Assembly (NCBI RefSeq): GCF_017305915.1
Contig: NZ_JAFKJN010000018.1
Span: 62,001 to 126,000, forward strand
DNA: 64,000 nucleotides
Direction: 5' to 3'
Origin: Reyranella sp.
GTDB taxonomy: Bacteria > Pseudomonadota > Alphaproteobacteria > Reyranellales > Reyranellaceae
Below, in pieces: positions 16,584-25,396 of this stretch. Positions within the stretch are counted from its first letter, which is position 1, and each line of letters starts with the position of its first letter. A model generated the notes under the pieces. That model was not told the origin of the DNA. It saw nothing but the letters and a program-made list of their open reading frames with translations, and did not search any database. The position numbers and the translations under genes were made by a program.

Positions 16584-17545
16584 TCGACGACCAGCTTCGC
16601 CTTGGCCGCGACGCCCTTCCACAGCTCGATGCTCTTGCGGATCATCTCCCTGAACTCGGCTGGCGTGGTGAAGGCGGGCGTCATGCCGAGGCCGGTCAGC
16701 CGCTCGGCCATGTCGGACCGGGCGAGGATCTCCTTCATCGATGCCGACATCGTGGCCACGATCTCCTTGTCGAGTTGCGCCGGGCCGAACAGGCCAGCGT
16801 AGGGCTGCAGGTTGAACTCGGGAAAGCCTGCCTCGGCCATGGTCGGCACGTCGGGCAGCACCGCGACGCGCCGGTGACTGGGCACCGCGAGCGCGCGCAG
16901 CTTGCCGGCCTTGATCAGCGGGATGGCGACGTTCGAGCTCACGAAGGAAACCCCGAGGGTGCCACTCGCCACGTCGGTTGCAACCGGGGCGTCGCCGCGA
17001 TACGGCACGTGCACGATGTCGATGTCGGCCATCATCTTGAACCATTCGGCGCCGACGTGGTTCATCGCGCCGACGCCGGCGCTGCCGTAGCTGAGCTTGC
17101 CGGGATTGGCCTTGGCGTAGGCGATGAAGTCCTTGACCGTCTTGAAGGGCATCTCCGGGCTGGCGCACAGCAGCAGGTCGAAATAGACGACGAGCGTGAT
17201 CGGCGTCAGGTCGCGTAGCGTGTCGAACGCGGGGTGGCGCATCACGGCCTGATAGATGGTGGTGCCGGCGCTGCCGTGGACCAGCAGCGTGTAGCCGTCA
17301 GCCGGCGCGGCCATCACCGCCTGGACACCGATCGCGCCGTTGGCGCCAGGCTTGTTCTCCACCACGAAGCTCTGGCCGAACCTGGCCGCCAGCTTGTCGG
17401 CCGTCAGTCGCGCCGTGAGGTCGAGCGGGCCGCCCGGCGCATAAGGCGTCACCAGCTTGACCGGACGCTGGGGCCACGGCGCGGCAAAGGCGGGAATGGT
17501 GAAAAGGCTGGCGGCGCCGGCCGCGAGGACGGTTCTGCGTCGCAT
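16580..17545 (-). CDS. Bug/TctC-family solute receptor
   Basis: 321 residues with a Tat-like signal (MRRRTVLAAGAASLFTIPAFA) then WPQRPVKLVTPYAPGGPLDLTARL, the Bug family N-terminus. AKANPGKLSYGSAGVGAMNHV, HVPYRGDAPV and MAEAGFPEFNLQPYAGLFGP follow as in the receptor at 6631. It lies four bases after the Rieske oxygenase gene and its stop overlaps the GTG of the dehydrogenase gene, so the three form one operon. Context suggests it binds the compound processed by the oxygenase. No TctA/TctB permease is encoded nearby, as is usual for the large Bug families. Confidence 0.9.
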   Translation of the reverse strand: MRRRTVLAAGAASLFTIPAFAAPWPQRPVKLVTPYAPGGPLDLTARLTADKLAARFGQSFVVENKPGANGAIGVQAVMAAPADGYTLLVHGSAGTTIYQAVMRHPAFDTLRDLTPITLVVYFDLLLCASPEMPFKTVKDFIAYAKANPGKLSYGSAGVGAMNHVGAEWFKMMADIDIVHVPYRGDAPVATDVASGTLGVSFVSSNVAIPLIKAGKLRALAVPSHRRVAVLPDVPTMAEAGFPEFNLQPYAGLFGPAQLDKEIVATMSASMKEILARSDMAERLTGLGMTPAFTTPAEFREMIRKSIELWKGVAAKAKLVVE

Positions 17546-17549
17546 GGCT

Positions 17550-18863
17550 TCACTCCGCGGCCCGCGGCCACGGCGGGCCGACGATCCGTTCGAGGTTCTC
17601 GACATAGGCCTCGTGCCAGTCCTGTCCCTCGGGAGCGAGCAAAGCACCGGCGCGCGCGCGCCGGAAGACCTCGGGATGGTCGACGCCCGGCGGCGCCGTC
17701 CCCTCCTCGCGCAGCGCCCGCGCGGCGTTGAGCAGCCGGCGGCGGGTCTGGGTGATCATGCGGTCGCTCGGCGCCAGGTGCTCGCGGCCGCGGTCGACGA
17801 TCGCGCCCATGCTTTCGGTCACCGCCTGGTCCTGCGCCACCAGCCCCTGGATGCCGGTGTAGGTGCCGCCTTCCTGGATGGCACGGTCGATCAGGTAATC
17901 GTTGTCGAGATTGGCCTTGAGCCGCCAGCGGCCGTGCCAGCCGCTACCGTTGGGAAGGTACTCCATCGGCGACACCGAGCCCGGGATCGGCTGGCCGTCC
18001 TTGAGATGGCGCAACGCCGCGGTGCGCTCGGTCCAGAAGAAGGTGAAGACCATGGTGTGGGTGTCGTCCATCGGCACCCACACGCCGGCCTGGATGTGAT
18101 CGGCGAAGCTGCCGTCGGGCGGCAAGGTGATGAACGGGAAGATGAAGTGCGAGAATCGGTGGTAGACCTGTCCGTTCTCCGCCGGCCGGTAGGCCGTGTA
18201 CATCGTGCCCCACTCGGTGTCCTTGGCGTGATAGCGCGGCGCGCGGTCGGTCAGGTTGAAGCGGTGCAGGCTGTCGGCCGCGATCTCGTTCGGTTGCAGC
18301 GTGCCGAGATGCAGGAAGCTGAAGTGCGAGGTGTCGATGTCGCCCTCGAGCGCCTGAAGCCAGTTGCATTCGCGCTGGTGGACGCGGGTGATGCGCTCGT
18401 GGTCGGGCAGCGCGAGGCCTTCGATGTCGGGCAGCGGCGGCGCCTCGGCGCGCGACCCCATGTAGGTCCAGACCAGGCCGCCGCGCTCCACCACCTTGTA
18501 GGCCACGGCATGAACGCGGTCGGCGAACTGCTGCTCCGGCGGCAGGTTGGGCATCTCGAGGCAGCGGCCCTCCGCGTCGAACTTCCAGCCGTGATAGACG
18601 CAGCGCACGCCGTCGCCCTCGGCGCGGCCGAAGAACAGCGACGCGCAGCGATGCGGACAGCGGTGATCCATGATCCCTACCCGGTCGCGGTTGTCGCGAA
18701 ATGCGATCAACTGCTCGCCCAAAAGCAGTAATCGCATGGGCGCTGCGCCGGCCTGGAGCTCCGACGACAGGCAGGCCGGAATCCAATACTGCCGCATCAG
18801 GTCGCCCATCAGACTCCCCGGTCCCACGCCTGTGAGCTCGTCATTATCGCGGGCCGACGTCAT
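17550..18863 (-). CDS. Rieske non-haem iron oxygenase, large subunit (phthalate dioxygenase/O-demethylase-like)
   Basis: 437 residues. The Rieske [2Fe-2S] ligands are C69 and H71 (RCPHR) and C88 and H91 (CVYHGW). The mononuclear iron site is in ALEGDIDTSHFSFLH: D175 or D177 near the bridge, with H180 and H185. The layout (N-terminal Rieske, C-terminal catalytic) matches the alpha-only group that includes phthalate 4,5-dioxygenase, vanillate demethylase and related N/O-demethylases. It needs an external reductase; the only candidate here is the flavin reductase-like gene at 19734. First gene of an operon with a Bug receptor, divergent from the IclR gene. The substrate is unknown. Confidence 0.92.
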   Translation of the reverse strand: MTSARDNDELTGVGPGSLMGDLMRQYWIPACLSSELQAGAAPMRLLLLGEQLIAFRDNRDRVGIMDHRCPHRCASLFFGRAEGDGVRCVYHGWKFDAEGRCLEMPNLPPEQQFADRVHAVAYKVVERGGLVWTYMGSRAEAPPLPDIEGLALPDHERITRVHQRECNWLQALEGDIDTSHFSFLHLGTLQPNEIAADSLHRFNLTDRAPRYHAKDTEWGTMYTAYRPAENGQVYHRFSHFIFPFITLPPDGSFADHIQAGVWVPMDDTHTMVFTFFWTERTAALRHLKDGQPIPGSVSPMEYLPNGSGWHGRWRLKANLDNDYLIDRAIQEGGTYTGIQGLVAQDQAVTESMGAIVDRGREHLAPSDRMITQTRRRLLNAARALREEGTAPPGVDHPEVFRRARAGALLAPEGQDWHEAYVENLERIVGPPWPRAAE

Positions 18864-18947
18864 CAGGAACTCCCAAACGTTCGCACAACGTACATCTGTT
18901 CATTTTGCGGAGTTTGGTGCACGCTATCGCAAACAGTGGAGGATTCA
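18864..18947. promoter_or_regulatory. Divergent promoter region between Rieske oxygenase and IclR genes
   Basis: 84 bases separate the oxygenase start (reading left) from the IclR start (reading right), so both promoters and probably the regulator's operator must lie here. It is noticeably more A/T-rich than its surroundings (CGTACATCTGTTCATTTTGC). TGGAGG at 18937-18942 is the ribosome-binding site of the IclR gene. I could not find a convincing long palindrome, so the exact operator is not assigned. Confidence 0.5.
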
Positions 18948-19730
18948 ATGCCGCGGTTGCGCGAAGCCGACGCCGAGCGACGCCTAGCGAACGGTGGGCC
19001 CAACTATGTCGAGGCGCTGGCGCGAGGCTTGAGCGTCATCAGCGCCTTCGGCCAGGAGCGGCGACAACTCAGCCTCAGCGATGTGGCGCGCGCGACCAGT
19101 CTGCCGAAGGCGAGCGTGCGCCGCATGCTGCACACGCTGATCACGCTGCGACTCGCCGACACTGACGGTCGCGTCTTCCGACTGACACCGCGCGTGCTGG
19201 GGCTCGCCGGCGACTATCTCGGCTCGAACAAGATCTCGACCGTCGTCCAACCGGTGTGCGATCGCATCGCCCACATCGCCGGCCGCTCTACCTGGGTCGC
19301 CGTGCTCGACGGCCATGACATGGTCACGGTCGCCCACGCGCTGCCGCGCTATCCGATGGACCTGTCGCCCGGCGTCGGCGTCCGCCATCCCGCCTTCTGC
19401 ACCGCCGCCGGCCGCGCCGTGCTCGGCACCCTCGACGACGGTGTGCTCGATCGCTGGCTGGCGGAGTTGCAGCCCAAGGCCTTCACCAAGTACACGCCGA
19501 CCAATCTCAAGGCGATCCGCAAGACCATCCTGGACGCGCGCGACAAAGGTTACGGCGAGACGCACCAGGACATGAAGGTCGGCGACTGCGGGCTCGCCGT
19601 GCCGCTCAGGCGCTACGACGGCCGCAATGTCGGCGCGCTGCAGATCACCGGCACGCTCGACGATCCGCCGCAGAAGCACATCGCGCTGCTGCAGGCCGCC
19701 GCCGCCGACCTGCGCCAGCAGCTGATCTGA
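18948..19730 (+). CDS. IclR-family transcriptional regulator (PcaR/PobR-like)
   Basis: 260 residues. The N-terminal winged helix spans about 22-80 (EALARGLSVISAFGQERRQLSLSDVARATSLPKASVRRML). The effector-binding GAF-like domain follows, with RSTWVAVLDGHDMVTVAH, FCTAAGRAVLG and TILDARDKGYGETHQD. These match the PcaR/PobR/CatR-like branch that controls aromatic acid catabolism. It is divergent from the Rieske operon and convergent (3 bases between stops) with the flavin reductase gene, so it likely controls the flanking catabolic genes. ATG 18948 is chosen because TGGAGG lies about 6 bases upstream; GTG 18936 is the alternative. Confidence 0.92.
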   Translation: MPRLREADAERRLANGGPNYVEALARGLSVISAFGQERRQLSLSDVARATSLPKASVRRMLHTLITLRLADTDGRVFRLTPRVLGLAGDYLGSNKISTVVQPVCDRIAHIAGRSTWVAVLDGHDMVTVAHALPRYPMDLSPGVGVRHPAFCTAAGRAVLGTLDDGVLDRWLAELQPKAFTKYTPTNLKAIRKTILDARDKGYGETHQDMKVGDCGLAVPLRRYDGRNVGALQITGTLDDPPQKHIALLQAAAADLRQQLI

Positions 19731-19733
19731 GCC

Positions 19734-20360
19734 CTACTCCGCCGCCTTCGCCTCCACGACCGGCGCCGCCGGGAACTCCAGGCGGTCGTCGGTGCGGCAG
19801 TAGCGGTCGGCGAACATGCGGCCGACCGGGTGATAGCGATCCATGTGGACGCGCATCGCCTTGGGGTCCCACAGCTCGTCGCGGATGTGGAAGCGCAAGC
19901 CCTCGCCGATCACCAGCTGGCGGTCGTCCTTGACGCTGATCACCTGCCAGGTCCTGCACTCCATCGACCACGGCGCGTCGGCGAGACGCGGCGGCTCGAT
20001 GTCGACCGACGGCGCGAGCTTCAGGCCGAGATAATCGGGCTCGCCGACGTTCGGTGGGAAGTCGCCGCTCGAATCGTGCATCGCCCGCGCCAGCGGCTCG
20101 TCGGTCAGGTTGATCACGAACTCGCCGGTGCGCTCGATGTTCAGCCAGGTGTCCTTGAGCCGCCCGTCCGGCCGCTTGTTGATCGCGAACATGACGAGCG
20201 GCGGATCTTCGGCGAAGACGTTGAAGAAGCTGAACGGCGCGGCATTGACCACGCCGCCCGGCCCGAGCGAGGTCACCCAGGCGATCGGCCGCGGCAGCAC
20301 GAAAGCGGTGAGGATCTTGTAGCGATCGCGGTGGTTCACGTCGTTGACGGCGTATTCCAT
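19734..20360 (-). CDS. Flavin reductase-like domain protein (FMN-binding split barrel)
   Basis: 208 residues of the DIM6/NTAB flavin reductase-like fold. The front RDRYKILTAFVLPRPIAWVTSLG carries the RP(I/V)A(W/L)V(T/S) motif; NAAPFSFFNVFAEDPPLVMFAI follows, then TGEFVINLTDEPLARAMH, all family hallmarks for FMN binding. It may supply reduced flavin or electrons to an oxygenase, or be an FMN-dependent oxidoreductase in its own right. Last gene of the DapA-hydantoinase-carbamoylase operon, 11 bases after the carbamoylase gene. Pairing with the Rieske oxygenase is a guess; those enzymes usually use ferredoxin-type reductases. Confidence 0.85.
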   Translation of the reverse strand: MEYAVNDVNHRDRYKILTAFVLPRPIAWVTSLGPGGVVNAAPFSFFNVFAEDPPLVMFAINKRPDGRLKDTWLNIERTGEFVINLTDEPLARAMHDSSGDFPPNVGEPDYLGLKLAPSVDIEPPRLADAPWSMECRTWQVISVKDDRQLVIGEGLRFHIRDELWDPKAMRVHMDRYHPVGRMFADRYCRTDDRLEFPAAPVVEAKAAE

Positions 20361-20371
20361 GTTTCGGTCCC

Positions 20372-21322
20372 TCAGTTCGCCGTCTCGATTTCCACGCCGG
20401 TGCGCTCGGAGATCAGCTTGTAGTGCTCGGGCCGGCGGTGCTTGGCGAAATTGAAGGTGGTGCTGCGGATATATTCGCCCAGCGCGAGGTCGCAGTCGTA
20501 GGAGATGACCTCGTCCTCCTCGGTCGTGCCCTTGGCGACGATCTCGCCGGTCGGCGCCACGATCGCTGAGCCGCCGTGCAGCCAGTAGCCGTCCTCCTTG
20601 CCCGCCTTGGCGGTCGCCACGACCCAGATGCCGTTCTGGTAGGCGGCGGCCTGGATCGAGAGATTGTGGTGGAACACGCGCAGGTACGGCGGCTCGTGCG
20701 GCGCATAGACGTTGTCAGTCGGCGTGTTGTAGCCCAGCACGACCATCTCGGCGCCTTTCAGCCCCATGACGCGGAAGGTCTCGGGCCAGCGCCGGTCGTT
20801 GCAGATGCATTGGCCGACCCGGACCTCGTCCTTGAACATCTTCCAGACCTTGAAGCCGAGATTGCCGACCTCGAAATACTTCTTCTCGAGATGCTGGTAC
20901 GGCACGTTCGAGCGGTGCTCGGCATGACCCGGCAGATGGACCTTGCGGTACTTGCCGATCATGCGGCCGTCGGGCCCGACCAGGATCGAGGTGTTGAAGC
21001 GGTGCTCGCCGCCGTCCTCCTCGGTGCGCTCGGCATAGCCCAGGTAGAAGCCGATGCCCTTCTGCCGCGCCAGCTCGAACAGCGGCATCGTCTCCGGGCT
21101 CGGCATCTGGTTCTCGAAGAACCTGTCGACCTCGTTCTGGTCGTCCATCCAGTAGCGCGGGAAGAAGGTCGTGAGCGCGAGCTCCGGGAAGACCACGAAC
21201 TTCGAGCCGCGCGAATCGGCTTCCTTCAGCATCTCGACCATGCGCTTGACCACGCTCGCCCTGCTGTCGGCGCGATGGATGGGCCCAAGCTGGGCGGACG
21301 AGACTTTCAAACGACGGGACAC
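20372..21322 (-). CDS. N-carbamoyl-D-amino acid hydrolase (D-carbamoylase), nitrilase superfamily
   Basis: 316 residues. The catalytic Glu-Lys-Cys triad is clear: E47 in VVFPELALTTFF, K127 in GKYRKVHLPG, and C174 in CNDRRWPETFRVMGLKGAE. The stretch CNDRRWP..RVMGLKGAE, the NTP and HHNLS.QA..YQNG patterns and the length all match the Agrobacterium D-carbamoylase. The reaction is N-carbamoyl-D-amino acid plus water to D-amino acid, CO2 and ammonia. It follows the hydantoinase gene on the same strand, separated by a palindromic repeat. Together with the racemase at 15042 this completes the three-enzyme hydantoin route. A related ureidopropionase activity cannot be excluded. Confidence 0.9.
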   Translation of the reverse strand: MSRRLKVSSAQLGPIHRADSRASVVKRMVEMLKEADSRGSKFVVFPELALTTFFPRYWMDDQNEVDRFFENQMPSPETMPLFELARQKGIGFYLGYAERTEEDGGEHRFNTSILVGPDGRMIGKYRKVHLPGHAEHRSNVPYQHLEKKYFEVGNLGFKVWKMFKDEVRVGQCICNDRRWPETFRVMGLKGAEMVVLGYNTPTDNVYAPHEPPYLRVFHHNLSIQAAAYQNGIWVVATAKAGKEDGYWLHGGSAIVAPTGEIVAKGTTEEDEVISYDCDLALGEYIRSTTFNFAKHRRPEHYKLISERTGVEIETAN

Positions 21323-21342
21323 GGCAATTTCTCCTCTTCCTC

Positions 21343-21418
21343 TGTCATCCTGAGCGTAGCGAAGGATCTCATTCCAGTTACCAACGCCATGGGGTCCTTC
21401 GCTACGCTCAGGACGACA
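21343..21418. repeat. Long intergenic inverted repeat (GAGCGTAGCGAAGGA type)
   Basis: Two 26-base arms (21343-21368 and 21393-21418) complement each other at 24 positions around a 24-base loop. The core CTGAGCGTAGCGAAGGA and its complement is a very widespread intergenic palindrome in high-GC bacteria. It lies between the hydantoinase and carbamoylase genes of one operon, where the hairpin could stabilise or partly terminate the message. No second copy was found in the window. Confidence 0.85.
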
Positions 21419-21425
21419 ATAACAC

Positions 21426-22895
21426 CTAGAACAGCGGCTTCAGACCGAAGCGGCTCATCGCCTGCAGTTCCGGCGCGGTCATGCCCTTGGGCTTGGACGA
21501 GTCGGGCGAGTCGCAGGGCAGGAACTGGCCGGAGCCGCGCTCGGCGTTGAGCTTGCCGTTCTCGACCACGACGCGGCCGCGGCTCACCACCACGACCGGC
21601 CAGCCCCTGATCTCGCGGCCCTCGTAGGGCGTGTAGCCGACATTGTCGTGCAGGTCCTTCCAGCGGATGGTGACGTCCTTGTCGGCGTCCCAGATCGCGA
21701 AGTCGGCGTCCGAACCCACCGCGATCGTGCCCTTGCGCGGATAGAGACCGTAGAGCCGCGCGTGGTTGGTCGAGGTCAGCGCCACGAACTGCTGCAGGCT
21801 GATGCGACCCTTCTGCACGCCTTCGCTGAACAGCAGCGGCAGGCGGATCTCCAGGCCCGGCACGCCGTTGGCCATCTCCTTGAAGGTGGTCTTGTCGCCC
21901 TTGGGGATCTTGCCCCCTTCGTTGAACTGATAGGGCGCGTGATCCGACGAGAAGGTCTGGAAGGTGCCGTCCTTCAGCGCCGCCCACACCGCCTCCTGCG
22001 CCGCGCTGTCACGCGGCGGCGGGCTGCAGCACCACATCGCGCCTTCGACGCCGGGCTTGTCCATGTCGTCGGCGGTGAGCGCGATGTATTGCGGGCAAGT
22101 CTCGCCGAAGATCTTCAGCCCCTTCTTCTGCGCCTGGCGCAGCGTCTCGATCGCCTCGATCTCCGACATGTGCACGATCAGCATCGGCGCATCGACCAGC
22201 CGCGCCAGCGAGATCGCCCGATTGGTCGCCTCGGCCTCGGCGACGCGGGCATGGGCGATGGCGTGGAACTTGGGCGCGCCGTGGCCCTGCTCGATCAGGT
22301 GGTGCGCCAGCCACTGGATCATGTCGTGGTTCTCGGCATGCACCATGACCAGCGCACCCTCGCGCCGCGCCAGCGCCAGGATGTCGAGCATCTGGTAGTC
22401 GCTGACCTTCATGGCATCGTAGGTCATGTAGATCTTGAACGAGGTGTAGCCGTCCCTGATCAGCGCCGGAAGGTCCTGGCCCAGCGCCTGCGGCGAGGGA
22501 TCGGTCACGATCAGGTGGAAGGCGTAGTCGATCACCGCCTTGGGCGTCGCCGCCGCGTGATAGTCCTTCACGACCTGGCGCAGCGACATGCCGCGATGCT
22601 GCGCGGCGAACGGGATCACCGTCGTGGTGCCGCCGAACGCCGCCGACACCGTGCCGCTGTAGAAGTCGTCGGCGCACATGATGCCGAAACCCGACTTCTG
22701 CTCGATGTGGGCGTGACTGTCGATGCCGCCCGGCAGGACGAACTTGTTGCCGGCGTCGATCTCGCGCGCGGCGGTCCCTTTCAGGCCCGGCGAGAGGGCG
22801 GCGATGCGGCCGTCCTTGACGCCGATGTCTCCCTCGGTCTGGCGATCCTCGGTGACGATCTTCGCGTTGCGAACGATCAAATCGTAATCAGCCAT
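21426..22895 (-). CDS. Dihydropyrimidinase / D-hydantoinase
   Basis: 489-residue metal-dependent cyclic amidohydrolase. The binuclear metal ligands are H61 and H63 in GIDSHAHIEQKSG, the carbamylated lysine K154 in GYTSFKIYMTYD, H186 in MVHAENH, a further histidine in LIVHMSEIEA, and an aspartate in TFSSDHAPYQF. Length and motifs match bacterial dihydropyrimidinase/D-hydantoinase. The reaction opens a hydantoin, dihydrouracil or related ring to the N-carbamoyl amino acid, which the D-carbamoylase downstream would then hydrolyse. It starts 7 bases after the DapA-like gene stop, so one operon is likely. Substrate preference is not fixed by the visible residues. Confidence 0.92.
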   Translation of the reverse strand: MADYDLIVRNAKIVTEDRQTEGDIGVKDGRIAALSPGLKGTAAREIDAGNKFVLPGGIDSHAHIEQKSGFGIMCADDFYSGTVSAAFGGTTTVIPFAAQHRGMSLRQVVKDYHAAATPKAVIDYAFHLIVTDPSPQALGQDLPALIRDGYTSFKIYMTYDAMKVSDYQMLDILALARREGALVMVHAENHDMIQWLAHHLIEQGHGAPKFHAIAHARVAEAEATNRAISLARLVDAPMLIVHMSEIEAIETLRQAQKKGLKIFGETCPQYIALTADDMDKPGVEGAMWCCSPPPRDSAAQEAVWAALKDGTFQTFSSDHAPYQFNEGGKIPKGDKTTFKEMANGVPGLEIRLPLLFSEGVQKGRISLQQFVALTSTNHARLYGLYPRKGTIAVGSDADFAIWDADKDVTIRWKDLHDNVGYTPYEGREIRGWPVVVVSRGRVVVENGKLNAERGSGQFLPCDSPDSSKPKGMTAPELQAMSRFGLKPLF

Positions 22896-22902
22896 CGTCC
22901 GC

Positions 22903-23859
22903 TCACTCCGCCGCCAGCTTGTGCGCCCGGCCCGAGGCTGCGAGCCGGCGCTCCAGCCGTGCCATCATCGCCTCGAGTTCCGCCCGGTCTGTCGTGGTCA
23001 ACGACGAGCCCGGCGCGCGCTGCTTCGGGCTCTTGATCGCGCCGCGCTTGAACAGGACCTCCTTGCGCAAAGCAAGGCCGATCGCCGGCTGCACCTCGTG
23101 ACGCACCAGCGGCAGGTAGAGGTCGAACAGGTCCTCCGCCGCCTCCGCCTTGCCCGCGGCGAACAGCTCGCAGACCTGCACCAGCATGTCCGGCCAGGCG
23201 AAGCCGGTCATGGCGCCGTCGGCGCCGCGCCGCAGCTCCTGCGGCAGGTACAGCCCGCCGTTGCCGACCAAAATCGAGACTCGCCGGCGGCCGGGCTTCT
23301 TCTCACCGTCGCGGACGCGCGTCAGCTTGGCGAGGCCCGGCGCGTCCTCGTGCTTCAGCATCACGAGCTGCTTGAAGTCGTCGACCAGCCGCTCGAACAC
23401 CGCAGGCGACAGGTAGACGCCGGTGGCCTGCGGATAGTCCTGGTAGACCACCGGAATGTGCGGCCCGAGCGCAGCAAAGGCCTGCGCATAGTAATTGTAG
23501 ACGCCGTCGTCGCCTTTGAGCCCGGCCGGCGGCGCCACCATCACGCCCGCGGCGCCCGCCACCATCACCTCGTGCGACAACCGCCGCACGTTCTCCAGGC
23601 CGGCATGGCTCACGCCCACGATCACCTGGCGGTCGCCGGCGCGGCCGATCACGCGCTTCACCACCTCGATCGACTCGTCGGCGGTGAGCTTGTGCGCCTC
23701 GCCCATCATGCCCAGCAGGGTGAAGCCATGCACACCGCTCCGGATGTAGAAATCGGTGAGCGTATCGACGCTTTGCAGGTCGAGCGCGCCGTCGTCGGTG
23801 AACGGCGTGGCGGCGATGATGTAGACGCCCCTGGCGTCCTCGCTGAGTTTTGCGGTCAT
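22903..23859 (-). CDS. Dihydrodipicolinate synthase/N-acetylneuraminate lyase family aldolase
   Basis: 318-residue class I aldolase or dehydratase of the DapA superfamily. The Schiff-base lysine is K169 in LVMLKHEDAPG and the catalytic tyrosine is Y139 in VVYQDYPQATG. The GxxGE motif is MMGEAHKLT. The C-terminal region is longer than in DapA and basic. This is probably not the lysine-pathway enzyme, because it lies first in a hydantoinase-carbamoylase operon; a retro-aldol or decarboxylating-hydrating step on a 2-oxo acid is more likely. ATG 23859 is selected as the upstream frame (a Cys-rich stretch) is not family-like and overlaps the divergent gene. Confidence 0.88.
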   Translation of the reverse strand: MTAKLSEDARGVYIIAATPFTDDGALDLQSVDTLTDFYIRSGVHGFTLLGMMGEAHKLTADESIEVVKRVIGRAGDRQVIVGVSHAGLENVRRLSHEVMVAGAAGVMVAPPAGLKGDDGVYNYYAQAFAALGPHIPVVYQDYPQATGVYLSPAVFERLVDDFKQLVMLKHEDAPGLAKLTRVRDGEKKPGRRRVSILVGNGGLYLPQELRRGADGAMTGFAWPDMLVQVCELFAAGKAEAAEDLFDLYLPLVRHEVQPAIGLALRKEVLFKRGAIKSPKQRAPGSSLTTTDRAELEAMMARLERRLAASGRAHKLAAE

Positions 23860-23900
23860 GGCCCGATCATGCCAGCATGGCGCACAAAGGGTAAGGACCG

Positions 23901-25385
23901 ATGAGCAGCACGACCAGTCGCACCGCGACCACTCGCATCGCAAACCTCGATCATGTCGTCGCCTGGGACGATTCGGAGCAGCGCCATGTCTATCTCGACG
24001 GCGCCGACCTGGTGTTCAAGGCCAACGAGGTCGTCCATGTCGGGCCGGGTTACGCCGGACCGGTCGACGGCACGATCGACGGCAAGGGTTTCATGGCGAT
24101 CCCCGGCTTCGTCAACGTGCACTCCCATCCGTTTTCGGAGCCGGCCAACAAGGGCCTGACCGAGGAATACGGCTCGGACAAGCTCGGCCAGAGCTCGCTC
24201 TATGAATATCTGACGGTCTATGGCCTCAATCCGGAGGATGCCGGCCCGTCGACGCAGGTCGCGATGTCGGAGCTGCTGAAGAGCGGCGTCACCACCATCA
24301 CCGACCTGTCGATGGCGCGCGACGGCTGGGTAGACCAACTCGCCAAGACCGGCATCCGGGCGGTCGTGTGCCCGATGATGCGCCAGGGCGTGTGGTTCAC
24401 CAAGAACGGCCACACCGTCGACTATGCCTGGGACGAGAAGGCCGGCGAAAAGGCCTTCGAGAACTCGATGAAGACCATCGACGAGGCGCTGAAGCATCCC
24501 AGCGGCCGCATCGGCGGCATGGCGGGCCCGGCGCAGATCGACACCTGCCGCGAGGGCTTCTTTCGCGAGGCCCTGCAGGAGGCCAGGAAGCGCGGCATCC
24601 CGATGCAGACCCATGCCTGCCAGGCGGTGGTCGAGTTCTATGAAATGGTCCGCCGGCACGGCAAGACGCCGATCGAATGGCTCGAGGATATCGGCGTGCT
24701 CGGGCCCGACCTGGTGATCGGCCACGGCATCTTCCTCAACGACCATCCGCAGATCCATCACCCGCACGGCAACGACTTCGAGCGGCTGCGCGACTCGGGC
24801 GCCGCTGTCGCGCACTGCCCGACCGTGTTCGCCCGGCGCGGCATGGTGATGAACTCGATCGGCCGCTACATGAACGCCGGCATCACGGTCGGCATCGGCA
24901 CCGACACCTTCCCGCACAACATGGTCGATGAGATCCGGCTGGTCTGCTACGCCGCGCGCGTCTTCACCGGCAACTACAAGATGGGCACCACGCGCCACGC
25001 CTTCGAGGCGGCGACGATCGGCGGCGCCAAGATCCTGCGCCGGCCCGACCTCGGCCGGCTGGCGCCGGGCACCAAGGCCGACTTCTCGCTCGTCGACATG
25101 AGCCATCCCTACATGCAGCCGAGCCACGAGCCCGTCCGCAGCCTGATCTACTCGGCGAGCGAGCGCGCGATCCGCCACGTCTATGTCGACGGCAGGCAGG
25201 TGGTGAAGGACGGCAAGGTCCTGACCATCGACGTCGAGGCCGCCACCGCCGGCCTGATCGAGGGCCAGCGCAAGCGGCTCGCGACCGTCAGTCAGCGCGA
25301 CTGGGCCGGCCGCGACGCCGATGGCCTGTCGCCGCCGGTCTACGGCAAGAAGGACCGCCTGCCGCAGAGCCGGCCGGTCAATTAG
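23901..25385 (+). CDS. ATZ/TRZ-like amidohydrolase (chlorohydrolase/aminohydrolase family)
   Basis: 494 residues. Metal ligands are H74 and H76 in GFVNVHSHPF, a histidine in MQTHACQAVVEF, one in VIGHGIFLND, and an aspartate in GIGTDTFPHNM. The C-terminal beta part ends in HVYVDGRQVVKDG. Enzymes of this group hydrolyse C-N, C-Cl or C-S bonds of heterocyclic rings (cytosine, guanine, s-triazines, 5-methylthioadenosine). It diverges from the DapA-like gene with 41 bases between starts, suggesting joint control. The substrate is open; the surrounding genes suggest a nitrogen heterocycle or ureide. The ATG at 23901 is preceded by AAGGACC. Confidence 0.9.
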   Translation: MSSTTSRTATTRIANLDHVVAWDDSEQRHVYLDGADLVFKANEVVHVGPGYAGPVDGTIDGKGFMAIPGFVNVHSHPFSEPANKGLTEEYGSDKLGQSSLYEYLTVYGLNPEDAGPSTQVAMSELLKSGVTTITDLSMARDGWVDQLAKTGIRAVVCPMMRQGVWFTKNGHTVDYAWDEKAGEKAFENSMKTIDEALKHPSGRIGGMAGPAQIDTCREGFFREALQEARKRGIPMQTHACQAVVEFYEMVRRHGKTPIEWLEDIGVLGPDLVIGHGIFLNDHPQIHHPHGNDFERLRDSGAAVAHCPTVFARRGMVMNSIGRYMNAGITVGIGTDTFPHNMVDEIRLVCYAARVFTGNYKMGTTRHAFEAATIGGAKILRRPDLGRLAPGTKADFSLVDMSHPYMQPSHEPVRSLIYSASERAIRHVYVDGRQVVKDGKVLTIDVEAATAGLIEGQRKRLATVSQRDWAGRDADGLSPPVYGKKDRLPQSRPVN

Positions 25386-25396
25386 CGGGGAGTCCC

